Shown here: positions 24,303 through 36,458 of the stretch, piece after piece
Position numbering within the stretch: position 1 is the stretch's first letter
How the letters are laid out: every line of letters begins with the position of its first letter
DNA from: Cenococcum geophilum 1.58
Lineage: Eukaryota; Ascomycota; Dothideomycetes; Gloniales; Gloniaceae
Length of the DNA: 64,000 nt
Direction of reading: 5' to 3'
Assembly (NCBI GenBank): GCA_001692895.1
Contig: KV748188.1
Coordinates: forward strand, 868,001-932,000
Position numbers and translations under genes: made by a program
Notes under the pieces: model-generated
The model's database searches: none
The model's input: the letters and a program-made list of their open reading frames with translations, nothing else
Told to the model about the DNA's origin: nothing

Positions 24303-26975
24303 TCATTCCACCAGCTCTGCAGTGGCAAGGTTCGTCAACGATCCCACAACCTTGCTACTAGCCCATCGAACAGTATCCCTCTCCGATTTACCCCCTGTAA
24401 TATCAGCTTTACTCACGACCTTTTTAATGAAATATTGAAGTCCCCGGGCCATCTGGGGGGCTTCCCCGACGATCCTAAAGATATTCAACAGTGATTTCTC
24501 GTCTCTGCTTCCAGACGACCTTTTTTGAGATTGTAGAATTACTGTAATTAGGAGGATCTCCACGAGGGTCTTCGTTTTGGGCTGAAGATATGCGAAGTTG
24601 AGAGTCTTGATGAGGTCAGCGAAACTGAATCGAATAATGAAAATAGGAGCTTACCTTCAAACAGGTGACGGAAAGGCCTCCATTTGCTATTAGACTTCCA
24701 AACATTCTCCCTAAGTTAACGATTTTTCTTGCTGACAATCCCTCTTCCCCGTCTTCCTCTTCGTCTGAGATATCATCGTCGTCATTCTTCTCGCCAAACC
24801 GCTTGAATATGTCCCATAGAGAAAATTGGAACGCCATTTTCAGCTTCCGCTCTGAGCAGAGTTTTCGAGCTATCAGAGTGTAGTATGGATTGTAGCTCTG
24901 CTCGCAGCTAGCACAGCGTATCAGTACTCGTGGTATCTCGAGCTCCTGAGCTCTCTTCAGCTTGAGCTTCAACAACCGAAGATGGGCGTCCTTATAGTCT
25001 GTGGCAGACATTATGGTAATGAAAATTGCACGTCGAATATCGGTGTTCATGCGCTGTTCCTTGGCCAGCTGCAAAAGGTCGGTGGTACCCTCCAGAGATT
25101 CAGAAGAAACAGCTGCCGGGGATGTTCTTTCAAGATCTTTGGAGTTGTGCGATTCTTGCTGCACGCCATCATTCCTCCAGCTTGCGCCAACTAGCCACCA
25201 TTTTCCTTTCTTTTCGGTATCTCTGATATCGCTCAGGCCTATTCGCAAAGGCTCACTTGCCTTGATCGATCTAGTATTTAGCGATCCCAAGGTTTTCTTC
25301 ATGCGAATTGTGTGCTCAGAAACTATAGCCGAAGCATTGACCCCGGTTTTCACCCGATTGTTCTTAAGATTGTTGATACTTTCAATCATGAACTTTGTGC
25401 GAACGGGGAGATTGCTCTCTCCAATCTTTGAAACAGACTTTTGGAGAAGTATGACGATATCCTTCAGAGAAGAAGGGTCATCTTGACGAAGTTGAGAGCC
25501 AGAGACTGTAGTTTAGTCAGTACGGCAACGCATAATAGGTCAAATGGGGCGTACTTTTGGTTATCCTGAGAAGCAGCTCAGTATTTAGGTCAGAGAGCTC
25601 CTCCAGAAATACTTGGATATAATCGAAGATTAGGTTGCTCCCAATTACTTGAAAGTTATATAATTCTGCAACTAAGGACATGAGATTTGATGCTCGCTTG
25701 CTGCCTGACCTTGTAGCCTGTTCATTTTCATAGTTTCGATCAAATTCAGAAACGATTCGTTCCACCATTTGTGCCCCGAAATCGGTTCCAATAGCCCTAT
25801 AGGTTGCCGTAATGAAACCAGCGTGTAGAATAAGGAACGTATCCATCAAGCTTGTTTCGTCTGATAGTAGCCCAAGGAGCAGGTCTATCAATGTTGAACT
25901 AACGTATCCTCGAGGGTTTGTTTGATAGAGCTGCTCCACATCACGTAAGATTGATAAAAGATTTGCTTCCGAAAGTCGATTGAGCAAACCCTGAATCAGT
26001 CTGCGTAGCCGTAATAGGGACTCCTCGTCAGACGAAGGTGGTGCACGAAGAGATGGCGGTATATACTTGGCTATTGGTAGCGAACTGGATGATACAGGCG
26101 CAACGTACGGATTTTCTCTAACTCGAGGCTTAACTGGCTCTTCTGGCTCTTCTGGCTCTTCGGATTCAAGATCATCAAACTCTTCCATTGGCTCATCGTC
26201 CATATCCTCGAGACCATCCTTAGATTCAACTTCAGCGTCTTCCAAGTCAGATCCATCTTCCAATGCAGATTCACTATCACTCAATTCAGTAGTCTCCGCT
26301 GCATTCCCTAGAGCCTTTTGCCGTTTTCTTGCGAGCCATTCATCGTCTACAGGTCTCTTCCGCTTGGAATGATTCCCTTCAGACGACTCATTACCACTAT
26401 CCAGGTCACCCAGTAAATCATCCAATCCATCGTCCTCAGAATTTGTTGACTTCCTCTTCTTCTTTAAGCCCAGCTTCTTTTCTAACGCCGCGATTTCCGC
26501 ATTGTCCTCTGCCAATTTATTTTTGACTGCGCGAGATACTCGAGACGGAAGATTGTGAGAGTGGGTAGTTTGGTCTAATGGTCGAACATTATTCTCTTGG
26601 GTTGTGCGCTTCAAAATAGACTTCAAAAGTTTGGGTGCTGAATCCTTCTCTACTGGAACCTTTGATGGTGGAGAGAAGCTCTCCTGCTCCTCATCTTCCT
26701 CGGTATCTGATTCGGTGATATGCTGCGCTTGCCTGTTCTTTAAGCCTCCTAGCTTCCGCTGTGTCTTTTTCTGTACCCTTTTCTGTGCCCTTTCCGCCTT
26801 GCGACGCTCTTTTCTACCGGACGGCGCATTACGTCCTCGACCGCCACGACCGCGAGGTACCTCGCCTGGATTTGATCAGAATCGTATTAGGACTATTGGA
26901 TTGAATGAACGTACTTCCGAGTTTGCCCAGAAGTTCTTTGGGCAATTTGGGGCCGTTAAAATGTTGGTTACGCAT
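24303..26975 (-). CDS. SGD1: Sgd1/NOM1-type nucleolar MIF4G-MA3 protein, 841 aa
   Basis: Exons 26975-26915, 26865-25555, 25505-24655 and 24605-24303, all separated by 49-nt introns, give 841 residues. The N-terminus (HFNGPKLPKELLGKLG, then RGRGGRGRNAPSGRKERRKAE) and a long acidic/basic low-complexity part (to about 380) are nucleolar in type. The MIF4G domain covers about 395-640, with LRRLIQGLLNRLSEANLLSI and, after the second intron, ISGSQLRQDDPSSLKDI. The MA3 domain covers about 640-840, with DIRRAIFITIMSATDYKDAH, QFSLWDIFKRFGE and RKIVNLGRMFGSLIANGGLS. Family members work in 18S rRNA maturation and small-subunit assembly. An out-of-frame ATG at 26995 lies 20 nt upstream and would compete if transcribed. 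Confidence 0.94.
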
Positions 26976-27166
26976 TGTGGATTCCACGGGGTCATTCTCG
27001 AGAAATTATTTAGCAGATTCCGGAGGTGCGTTTAATCCCCGCAATCCCACACTCTACTTCACCCACGCACTCACCTGAATTTCCACCTAACTCTTATAAA
27101 AGGCATAAGAACCCTTCGAAACAACTAATTAGGAACGACAAGGCTCCTTTATAGAGTATATTCACC
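26976..27166. promoter_or_regulatory. Short bidirectional promoter between SGD1 and SRP14
   Basis: Only 191 bases separate the start codons of two divergent genes, one for ribosome biogenesis and one for protein targeting. Both 5' leaders and any shared control elements must fit here. The stretch is pyrimidine-rich on + around 27045-27090. Co-regulation is an inference from the arrangement. Confidence 0.6.
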
Positions 27167-27654
27167 ATGGCTAAAGAACACCTAAGCAACGAAGAGGTAT
27201 TGTCTTACACCTATCAATTAATTACAGCTCAACTAACCCTAATGAATAGTTCTTCACCAAACTCTCCGAACTCTTCGATTCTAACCGAGCGAAATTACAC
27301 GGCTCAATCTTCCTGACGCAGAAACGCCTACAGTTCTCCCTCGACTCTGCTGCCTCTACACCCACCAAAAGCGCTAACGATCCTCTCTGGGACACTCACC
27401 CGGAAAACCCTCTCCCAGTCATCATCAGAGCAACAAATAGCAAATCGGTCAAGAAAGTGAGCGGCAGCCGAAAGGTCGAGAAAAAGATCAAGCTTTCGAC
27501 TATTGTGCAGCCCGATGCGCTGGATGGCTTTTACGTGCGGTATGCGGAGCTTTGCAAGGCTGGAATGTCGGCTTTGAAGAAGAGGGATAGGAGTAAGAGA
27601 AAGAAGGATAAGGCAAAGAAAAGAAAGGCTGGTGATGGCGAGAAGAAGGGTTGA
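27167..27654 (+). CDS. SRP14: Signal recognition particle subunit SRP14, 144 aa
   Basis: Exons 27167-27196 and 27250-27654 give 144 residues. The first exon encodes only ten residues (MAKEHLSNEE); the splice leads into FFTKLSELFDSNRAKLHGSI, the start of the conserved SRP9/14 fold. Further marks are LTQKRLQF, DPLWDTHPENPLPVIIRATN and, near the end, DGFYVRYAELCKAGMSALKK followed by a Lys/Arg-rich tail. SRP14 sits in the Alu domain of the cytosolic signal recognition particle and slows elongation while the ribosome is brought to the ER. The length and basic tail fit the fungal form. Start choice is clear because the upstream sequence is not open. Confidence 0.94.
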
Positions 27655-28049
27655 AGGTGACAGAAGGACAAGATCACGTTGCTCTCGTTAAATTGCCTCT
27701 ACTGTGGGCAATTGTAGTGGCGAATGCTCAAAAAAAACCGCCAGTGTATCGCCGAAAGTCAGGTCGCTCAGGATGACCTGTCCGGTAATGACTCTTTCGA
27801 GCGACATAATGTACCAAGGTGGGGCATTCGAGGAGATTGCAGAGCCAAATCGCTATGACGAGGCGCGCCACTATGATTCAAATCATAAACGAATAACATT
27901 ATAAGTTAACTCCACTGATTATCGTCTTCTCTCAAGAATTTAAGTTACACGGTAAGCAGATAAGCTTGACCGAAAAGAACCGGGTGGAGATAGTGAAACA
28001 TTTGTTCGTTTTTGCAAGCGCTCAACTCCTCACCTACCACTCATGAGGT
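27655..28049. other. Convergent intergenic region between SRP14 and the dioxygenase gene
   Basis: 395 bases with two 3' ends facing each other. A-rich runs near 27,725 and 27,890 could serve polyadenylation. No gene seen. Confidence 0.55.
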
Positions 28050-28962
28050 CTAGTTCGAAGCAACCACTGTGGTAGACTCCTGCTTCATCTTTAACTGTGC
28101 CATTTTCTTAAAAGGGCCTAGATTCAAAGGAAGTGGTTGGCCCATCCACGTAGCTCGTTGTGTATGATCACGCTCGTCCTCACCTGTATTAGGATGGATG
28201 AGTGCGGAAAGAGGTCCACGGTTTATGACGAGCCATGGAACAAAAGCGCCAAATTGTTCTAAAATATGTAAGCGGATAATATCATATATGAGTAACGGCA
28301 TTGAAGTATCTCGTACCGGGTGTGAAGATATTCACTTCGAACATACCCATCGGATGCGGTCCAATTGGCTTATCCCAGACTTGGTAGATTCGTAGCTCGG
28401 GAACTGGTATTAGTGTTCACAATTAGCCTCCTGGAATATCAATAGTGGGAAGTATCGAGACAATAGGAGAGCAAACATTCTCGCCGGACGCGTTCCCATA
28501 ACTCAGTAGCGAACTTGAGCTGGTCCAGGTCTGTTTGCAGGAAATATATGTGTATATCGAAACCCCCACGTTCTCCATTGGTGATCGGAGAAGGGAAAGA
28601 TGTATACTGGGGACTTTTCTTCTCGGCTGGAGGATTGACGTATGATTTGCCATCCGGAGCTCTCTCACTATGCGATATTCCGTTTTAGCACCCTAAGCTA
28701 TCAAAGGTAATATTATACATGAAGTAATAGTAGCCGTTTGAATGAAGCTTGAATATGACTAAACAAGGCCTAATCTGAAGTCGCATGGTTTTCCAATATA
28801 TATTGACGTTCATGGAATTTTCAAAAAAAGGGAAGGTGCAGAGGTTTTCATATTGGAAAAGCAGAAGCAATCTAGAAAAGTTCTTACTCACTTTGGAAGA
28901 GGAAGCAGATTCTCATAACCCTTCAAAGGTGAAGTGTATGTGTAAAGACTCGGATCTGCCAT
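28050..28962 (-). CDS. DOPA 4,5-dioxygenase-family protein, 185 aa, four exons
   Basis: Exons 28962-28892, 28667-28477, 28403-28317 and 28258-28050 join in frame to 185 residues and recreate the whole family pattern. This runs MADPSLYTYTSPLKGYENLL, LPNERAPDGKSYVNPPAEKK, GERGGFDIHIYFLQT, WERVRREFPELRIYQVWDKP, IGPHPMGMFEVNIFTPEQFG, FVPWLVINRGPLSALIHPNT and DHTQRATWMGQPLPLN. The conserved His residues (in DIHIYF, GPHPMGMFEV and LIHPNT) are the likely iron ligands. Plant and fungal members cleave the DOPA ring on the way to betalain or muscaflavin-type pigments; many ascomycete copies have no known substrate. No short open frame covers the gene, so single-frame searches miss it. The first intron is 224 nt and AT-rich, and the second has a weak GTTTGC donor, but each junction restores the frame and a conserved block. 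Confidence 0.88.
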
Positions 28963-29587
28963 GTTAAATTGGTAGATGAGGGGTTTAGAAATGATAGTCT
29001 AGGAAATTCAGGGGTGCGTGGCTTTCTCAAAGAATAATTCTAATGCAGAGTATTATATCCTATACTTTCACCACTGCGTTGTCGTTTCCGTGAAAATCGC
29101 TACAATGACTTCCAAGGCGGTTTGTCAGCTTCGCGGAATTCCTTGCGGTGGCTTCCGAGGCTATTTCTCAGCGTCATCTTAACAAGTCGTATATTTGCTT
29201 CAAAGCTCGGTTTGGGCACGCCTCGAGAGCCGTTTGAGTCCACTCTGAAGATACAGACATTACTAACAAGGCTGTTCTCTATTAATGTCTTTGGATGACC
29301 TTGAGTGGCAGGGCCAAGTATGTGGCGGAGATGCTCAAAATCTAGCATTTTGCAAATTGGTTTTATCATTAATAAATAGTGTTTATGGGCGATATTTATC
29401 GATAGGTCCATTAATTGGGTTCCTAGGACTTATGCGTACGACAGTCAAATGAATGCGCATGCTTTTGAGGGGCAGAGTCACAGTCAGATTAGATAAGATC
29501 TACCAGCCCACTATGAATGACTCCCACCTTTCGATATATTTACTTCCAGGCACGCTTAGCTTTTGTTCCAATCCAGCTCCTTCCAAA
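28963..29587. promoter_or_regulatory. Divergent promoter region between dioxygenase and Asn-tRNA synthetase genes
   Basis: 625 bases between divergent starts. The last 135 bases (29453-29587) are an open in-frame extension of the synthetase gene (see findings). A 103-codon frame at 29100-29411 on - shows no family similarity. Nothing else recognised. Confidence 0.55.
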
Positions 29588-31376
29588 ATGGCCGAACAAA
29601 CATACTATATCGACGAAGACGTTGGTGAGGATATCGCGTCCCAGGCGGGCACTGAATCCTCCCCCTACAAATCTCTCGGTTTTGCTGTACTTCAGCATGG
29701 CGACTCCCACCAATTTTTGACCCGCAAATCCACTACTGGAACAGTCCCCGAAGGCTCAGATTCCTCTGCAAAGCTAGAATGGAAACCTGCAGCCAAGGCT
29801 GCTCTGAAGAAAGCAAAAAACTATGCCCAACAACAGCAAAAGAAGGCAGCTAGAGAGCAAGAGCTAGTCGCGCGGCGCACAAAAGAAGAGGCAGACCGGA
29901 AGAAGATCCTTGAGGAAGCCAAGAAAATTGTAATTGAGGAGGATATGAGCTTACCAAAAGCAGAGAGAATTAAGCTGGACGTGACAGATCCCAAGAAAGT
30001 CAAGCTTGGAAATGGCACCGACGTCCGGGGAACAAGAGTACGGGTCTTTGGAAGAGTACACAGGGAGAGGAGACAGAAGGAGGTCATGTTCGTCACATTA
30101 CGCGATGGATATGGGCTCATGCAGGTCATCTTTACAGGACCGCTAGCAAAGACCTATGATGCCTTAACCTTGACTCGCGAAACAAGCATGGAAATCTGCG
30201 GCGAATTGAGGGAGGTTCCACCAGGAGCACATGCACCAAACGATCGCGAACTCCATGCCGACTACTTCAAGGTTCACAAAGGATGGAAAGCAGCAGGTGG
30301 AGACGATGCCATCACCAACAGGGTATCCAAGGATACTGAGCACGCGACACTTCTCGACTTACGGCATCTCACTCTGCGTGGAGAGACCGCCTCCAAAGTA
30401 ATGATTGTTCGAGACACTGTCGAGTATGCTTTCAACCAAGTTTATAGGGAGCTGCGAATGCGCAAGGTTAGCCCTCCAGCTCTTGTTCAAACACAAGTTG
30501 AAGGTGGAGCGACACTGTTCAAGTTCGACTATTATAACGAGAAGGCCTTCCTTACACAGTCGTCACAGCTCTACCTTGAGACGTGTTTGCCATCTATGGG
30601 TGATGTGTACTGCATTGACAAGTCCTTCCGTGCGGAACGCTCCTTGACGCGTCGACATCTCGCAGAATACACACATATAGAGGCGGAACTTGACTTCATT
30701 ACGTTCGACGATCTGCTCGATCACCTTGAACTTGTAATTTGTCGAGTTGTGGAGATCACAATGTCCGACCCAACCATTGCCAAACACGTCATGGAGCTCA
30801 ATCCCGAATTCACGATGCCAGATAGACCATTCAAGCGCATGAAGTACTCGGAAGCAATCAAATGGCTTGCCGAGCACGGCATTCTCAACGAAGACGGAGA
30901 GGAACATAAATTCGGTGACGATATCGCCGAAGCCGCCGAAAGGCGAATGACCGACGTCATCGGCCGCCCCCTATTACTTAGCCATTTCCCAGTCTCTGTC
31001 AAGGCTTTCTACATGCAGAAGGATAAGGACGAGCCACTGGTTACGGAGAGCGTGGATTGTCTCGTACCAGGTGTTGGAGAAATTGTCGGCGGTTCCATGA
31101 GGATGTACGACTACGATGAGCTGATGGGAGCCTTCGAAAGAGAAAAGATCGACCCGGCTGCATACTACTGGTACACGGATCAGAGGAAGTAAGTATCCGA
31201 TTTCCCCATTCAATAAACTATCCTCTACTATACTAACTTCCCGTTTCAGGTACGGCAGCTCCCCACATGGCGGTTACGGTCTCGGCCTAGAGCGATTCCT
31301 GGCTTGGCTATGTAAGCAGCATACCGTCAGAGACTGCTGCTTGTATCCACGTTACTTTGGCCGCTGTGCACCTTGA
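29588..31376 (+). CDS. DED81: Asparaginyl-tRNA synthetase, cytosolic, 575 aa
   Basis: Exons 29588-31188 and 31250-31376 give 575 residues, matching eukaryotic cytosolic class IIb AsnRS. An N-terminal eukaryotic extension ([15 protein letters not shown] and a Lys/Glu-rich helix at about 60-125) precedes an OB-fold anticodon-binding domain (about 145-240, with [20 protein letters not shown]). The catalytic domain has the AsnRS-type [20 protein letters not shown], motif 2 in [20 protein letters not shown], and motif 3 across the intron in [15 protein letters not shown]. It charges tRNA-Asn with asparagine for translation. The start at 29588 fits the family; the frame is open back to an ATG at 29453. 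Gene symbol follows yeast. Confidence 0.95.
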
Positions 31377-32843
31377 TTAGCATCAGCCATTTCCCCGTCT
31401 TTCCTTTTAGTTCAGGCCTGTAGGTGACACAGCAGAAGTGGCACTCAAGACTTCAGCCGTTAGCATGTAGAATTTCCATGTTTATGTGCCTAGCGTAGCA
31501 AGGGATAGAGTTGCCTGATTTGCCACCTTATTAGAATGGCTTGGATTTTCATTATCTGGGACGAACGGAATAGATGGCTTCTTCAGTCGTTCAAACACCC
31601 AAAAATCTCCTGGTTCTGCATCCGCTCTATGATTCCGTCCGCAACATTTAAGTTTGCTGCATTGCATTCGCATATCCCCGAAACTCGCGGGTCATCCCAA
31701 CCCAACCGGGACCGATGCCTGCCCGGCTGTGACGTGTCCTTCTAGCGATGATGCTAAGACCTCATAAAATAGAAAACCCTTTTTACTAAGGGGCAGTGAC
31801 ATAGCTGGTGTATCAATGAGCTTTATCAAGCTCCTATTTCGTATGCGGAGATTTTCTCAAGAGCTGGCGACGTCAAGATTCCCACCGCCTGGCGAGAACT
31901 CGTGGCCTTGCCTCTCACCGCTACGACCTTTTCATTAAAGATGTGCGTCTCACATGAAGAGCCAAGCTAGTTCAAAACAGCATCTCCCTTATTCAGGTGA
32001 ACGCATCGCAGTTTAAATCGACTTCTCATTCAACAAATCACCTCCATTTCGCTCTCTATTTGGTCTAGAAATACAAGCATGCAGTGGCAGTATTCGCGGT
32101 AAAGGTAGCAGTAGTGAAGTTTTTTTGGGACCGATCCACAATGTCCCAAAGCCGTACGCCATCGCTCCCAAAAGGTAGTAGTCAGGAAAAGTAGACTAGA
32201 AAAATGTACGCCAAAAGTGCCAGAGAGTAAGTGCAAATACAAACCACGCTATGCTCGTTGCCGCCAAGGAATTAAATGAGCTTCTTACGTGACCCCTTAA
32301 CCCGTTGATTCTGGCGCAACGATATCGATAAGGATTAGCCAATAGGAGGCCCTTATTCGAACCTTTGTGATGAGAACTTGTACATCTGATACCGGTATGC
32401 ACGAGCCAGCTTGGCGTTGCGCCTCAACGGGTTAAGGGATAGGATCGTGAGAGCTCGCGAACGCGGCTTTGGAATAATGCAATGATTTTGGGATGGAAAC
32501 AAGTTGGTGACGTGGAAGGGGAAGTTGAAGCAAGTCGATATCGCAATAAGTCGTGGTGAGAGGCCCGACCGGGCTCGAGCCCTGAGTAGCAGGTTGTGCA
32601 GAGACGCTTCGTAAGGTGCAAGACCCATGTCTTTGGAAGACGCAAGGACAGAACCAGGGAGAGGTTTATGAGTGGGTGGTGGTGGAAAAGTAAGTGCAAC
32701 TGAGGAAGCAGCGTCTGGCCCAACCAAATTCATTATACTCAGCGCCAGTCGGCAAAATAGAGACGCGCATACCGCCACATATGAAACCTAGCCCAAAAAA
32801 TTAAGGGCACTGGATGAATGGAATTTGGCGAAGACAGGGTTTC
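31377..32843. other. Long intergenic region (1.47 kb) holding a MITE
   Basis: The largest non-coding gap in the island, between the 3' ends of two convergent genes. It holds a MITE at 32293-32439. A 141-codon frame at 32353-32778 on - overlaps the MITE and lacks any family features. No tRNA or other RNA gene could be folded with confidence. Confidence 0.55.
32293..32439. mobile_element. MITE copy 1 (147 bp)
   Basis: Inverted ends: left CCCCTTAACCCGTTGA and, after a short mismatch, GCGCAAC; right, complemented, TCCCTTAACCCGTTGAGGCG then CAAC. It shares ends and an internal block (ACGATATCGATAAGG, AGCCAATAG) with the copy at 39566-39714, and the two are almost equal in length. TA follows the right end; the left flank is GA, a likely decayed TA. 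It encodes nothing. Ends of this kind with TA targets fit a non-autonomous Tc1/mariner-type element, but no autonomous partner with the same ends is in this window. Confidence 0.75.
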
Positions 32844-35800
32844 TCAGGTGCTAGATGAATCGCATTGCAATCGTCGATCAATAAGTGCTCGAAGCTTCAG
32901 GAGCTGATCCTTCTCTTCTTCGGAGGGAGTGCTATTGGGGGGGACCGGATGAACCGAAGAGCCTGCATTCAATGCTGCTCTCTCGTCTTGGGTTATTGCC
33001 GCGACCACATCACTTGAAGCTTCCGCCTGAATGGCATCATTTTGTCAATGCTGATGTTACGTTGACGAGGAAGAACATTGAGCAACTTACAGTAAGACCA
33101 AGGACAAGCGCTTCGACATTGTCTGCACCCAAACCGATATCCTTTTCTTTCTGGGCGAACTGCGCCAAGTTAAGAGCAGCCTGCTGCTCTACGATGGGTC
33201 GATCTGCGAGGCGAGAGAGAGCCAAATTGCTAGACCGACAGACATGATGGTTAGCTTTTCTCGGGCGCTTGTTGATGCGTGACCTAACGAGCGTATCAGC
33301 ATTTATGGTTCGGAAATATGTCTTAGGTGAATATGAAAACCACTTACTGTTTGACTCTGTCGATGAAATCGAGGACGATGCCTTTTGGTGGCAAGCGGTA
33401 AGTAATACCATCTTCCGGGGACCTCTTCTTCCACTTGTCGAAGATATCTTCTTCCTCTTCCTCGCTAAATTCATCGGCAACTTCAATGATGCCGTTGTTG
33501 CGCACACCACGTGAAAAGGCAGGATCGACGATAGTCGAGTCCTTTGGCTTGCGACTCCTGTAGCTTCGAGCTGGCGCGATCGGGAGGCTAGCCAGATCAT
33601 GATGGATGTGACGTCTGCACCTCCAAGCAGTCCGGGTTGTTGAATCCTCGCTGACCTTAGGCGGAACGGCCAAAGGTGGGTCGCAACAATCGAGATGCCA
33701 GTACTCTTGACAATAGTCACATTGGACAAGTGCCCGCTTGTCGGCTGCGGATTTGCCGCATTGACAACACAAGATCACCTTGTTGGATGGATCTCTCAGT
33801 CGAAGGTAATCAGGCCTTATAGCATATCCATTGACTTTCTTGCTGCTGGGTGTTAGAATTGGCAGGATACAGAGATAGGAACAAAAGACCTACAGATCAA
33901 ACTGCTGGGTCACCTCCTCGTACTCGCCCTCGTCGCCCGCAGTATAACCTTCAAAACGTGCTCGGATGTCATTAGGAAGAACGAAGGCAGTCACATTTCG
34001 ATTATTGATTGCTTTGAACAGATCAGGGAATATAGGCTTCTTTGGCACCCCTGGCTCCTTTTCACCAGACCTAGGCGGAGGCGGAGGCTGGTCAAGAGGA
34101 GCCATTCTAGCCAAACATACATGGCAGTTGAAGACGTCGGGGTCTTCATCTTTATCAAGCGGAGGGTCGCAGCAGGTGAAGTGAAAAGATCGACTACAAC
34201 TATCGCAGCAGATGAGAAATCCACTACCACCACAGGCAGCGCAGTCGTCGTCATTACCATCAGGAGGAGAGTGCTTAGCCAGGATTAGCGAAGTCGATGA
34301 TAAAAATCGATGAATTGAGGAAGAAAAGAGCGAGGGAGAAAAGTGGCTTGTGAGAAGCATGGTGACTAATGAAAGGAGATGGTGGGATGATGAAGCGCAG
34401 AGGGACAAAAGAACGGTTTAGTTGGGGCAGCGGGAATTTTGAGTGCGACCTACCACTTCGCTGTCATCATTCCCGATCGGGGTGCCCAATCCGCCACCCG
34501 GGCGGGCAACACCTGCGACAGGACCGTTACGATTCTTAACCGGCCTATTGAGAGAAAACCTGGTCAGCTGACTGAAGTGACTTTCGAAACTGCTCGAACA
34601 GTCTCCCTACGTGAATAATGAGGTGGCTGGGAAAGATACCAGCAAGAGATCACAGCCAAGCCTGACGCATTGGCGAGATATCGCTTGTGTATGAGAGCGC
34701 CGAGTAGGTGTGTGAGTGGCATATGATGGCAGACAAGAAGAGTACTTACGAGTGTTTAGTCTTTGCCTTCCCGGCTCTCCTTTGACGTTTTGCAGGGCGT
34801 TCAGTGAGGAGCGGTGTCGTTAGACGTGTAGTTGCGGCCGAAGCAGAGGTAGACGCAGCAAGACCCGGTGTCTCCAAACCACCGTCATCTGCGGCAACTG
34901 GGCCTTGAGAAGCGCCATTGCGCGAGCGTCCTGAACGGCGAGGATTTCCCTGCGGTGGCAACTGGGCCGAGAATGTCAACGGGCCGTTGGAAATATAAGA
35001 TTCATCGTCTTGTGAACGTATGTCTGAAATCTCAGGACTAAAGTCAGGAAAGGCCTGAAGCATCTTCTGTCGCTTTACCTGAATCGCAGCTGCTTCCTCT
35101 TCATCTATGCCAGCTTCATCGGCGCTTCGCTTGCCAGAAGCTGGCGCTGACTGCTTTGCGGAAGCCGATTTTGATTTCTTACCACCACGCGCTGGTCCGG
35201 AATGAGACTGCGCGGCGTTCTTTGATTTGGTTGCTTTAGGTCCCATTGCTGAGGTAGTTCCGTTCAACGGTAACAATTCTGGAGGAACGTTTTGGACGAT
35301 ATCTTCGTTGACTTCACTAAGTTCGGAATCGGAATCGACAATTGCACTACCGGATCGTAATGAATCGCGAGGGGATGAGGCCATACCACTGAGCTGTGGT
35401 GTAAGTTCGCCGTTCGGTGCTGACTGCTTTCGTGGTGTTCTTGAACGAGTAGAACGAGATGTATGAATGACGTTGGGAGGAAGAAGCGGAGGGTGTGACA
35501 GAGGATTTGACTCAGAAGACAAAATGGAAAGGCCGGGGGCCGGTGTTGTCGGTATTGTTGGTATCGTCGCTATCGTGTTCGCTGATTTTGACGGAGTAAG
35601 TGAATGGTGACGCTTAGCGGTAGAACTCGGTGAATGGCCATGAATGCCAGCTCTCCTGTCCAAAGATCTTCTTTCCTGAGTTTTCGCCTGCTTCTTGGCC
35701 CGCTTGATGTAAACCCGAAATTCAGATAGCTGTTCTTGTGTCTGGCGTTCGTGCATGATGGCGTCTAGTAGATCCGCAAGGTTCTGCTTATGAAAACTGT

Positions 35801-36458
35801 CTTCGTACAGTTGCTTCAAAGCCTCACCAACCATCGGTCTGTCCTCGACTTGCGCTCTCTTCACGGCGTCGTTAATTACAATTTGTAATCTTTGCCGGAT
35901 GATGGAAGTCTTGGAGCTTGGAGTGCCCTGCCCGCTAGCATCACGCACAGGTGTGACAGTTGCCACACCGTTTTTCACCGCAGATTTTGCTGACCTTGAC
36001 GCACTTCTCACTCCGTTGGGGACGTATTCGTCGTCCTCATTCTCATACTGAATCGCTAGTGATGGTGGTAGCGCTTCCTCAGGCTTCTGCCCCTCCGATA
36101 CCTCTGGGTCTGCGATAGGCGTCATCTCAGGAGTTGAAAGTGCCTCCTCTCCAGCTGACATAGCCTCATTCTTGCTAAGCATCGAGCGCCTATGCGTGTC
36201 ACCTCGTAATCTCGCCTTCAGCTTTGCACTTGGAGGAATGCCTAATGGCGCCATGTTCTCGAGCACCCCGTGCCGTGCGAATCCGTGATCTTCGAAGCTC
36301 GGAGTGGGGTTTTTGAGCGGCGGCTCAATCCAGCCGTCTAGTGAAGTTTGCGCCTTCTCTTTCTTGACATCAAATCCAGGAGTGGGTGAAATGTTCGAGG
36401 TTCGCACGAAAGGACTCGAGGTTCGACTGGACTTGCGGGTCGGCCGCATTGAAGGCAT
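32844..36458 (-). CDS. RCO1: Rco1-like double PHD finger protein (Rpd3S-type histone deacetylase complex), 1016 aa
   Basis: Exons 36458-34750, 34544-34454, 34273-33894, 33842-33348, 33283-33091 and 33026-32844 give 1016 residues. A long disordered N-terminus (to about 590) precedes PHD1 at about 611-660 (DDDCAACGGSGFLICCDSCS, RSFHFTCCDPPL). A linker follows with FPDLFKAINNRNVTAFVLPN, resembling the Sin3-interacting segment of Rco1. PHD2 is at about 752-810 (CCQCGKSAADKRALVQCDYC, EYWHLDCCDPPL). The C-terminus has EQQAALNLAQFAQ, conserved in fungal homologues. Rco1 guides Rpd3S to methylated chromatin in transcribed genes. The acceptor of the fourth intron could instead lie about 50 nt further on (in frame), removing some 17 residues. 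The start is the first ATG after a GTG in the open frame; an upstream exon cannot be excluded. Confidence 0.88.

Noticed and set aside
32540..32620. Possible tRNA (GGGCTCGAGCCC element)
   Set aside because: The palindrome resembles a T arm but no acceptor stem, D arm or anticodon arm could be paired around it.
32353..32778. Open frame of 141 codons on the minus strand
   Set aside because: Overlaps a MITE, has no recognisable domain, and lies between two convergent genes.
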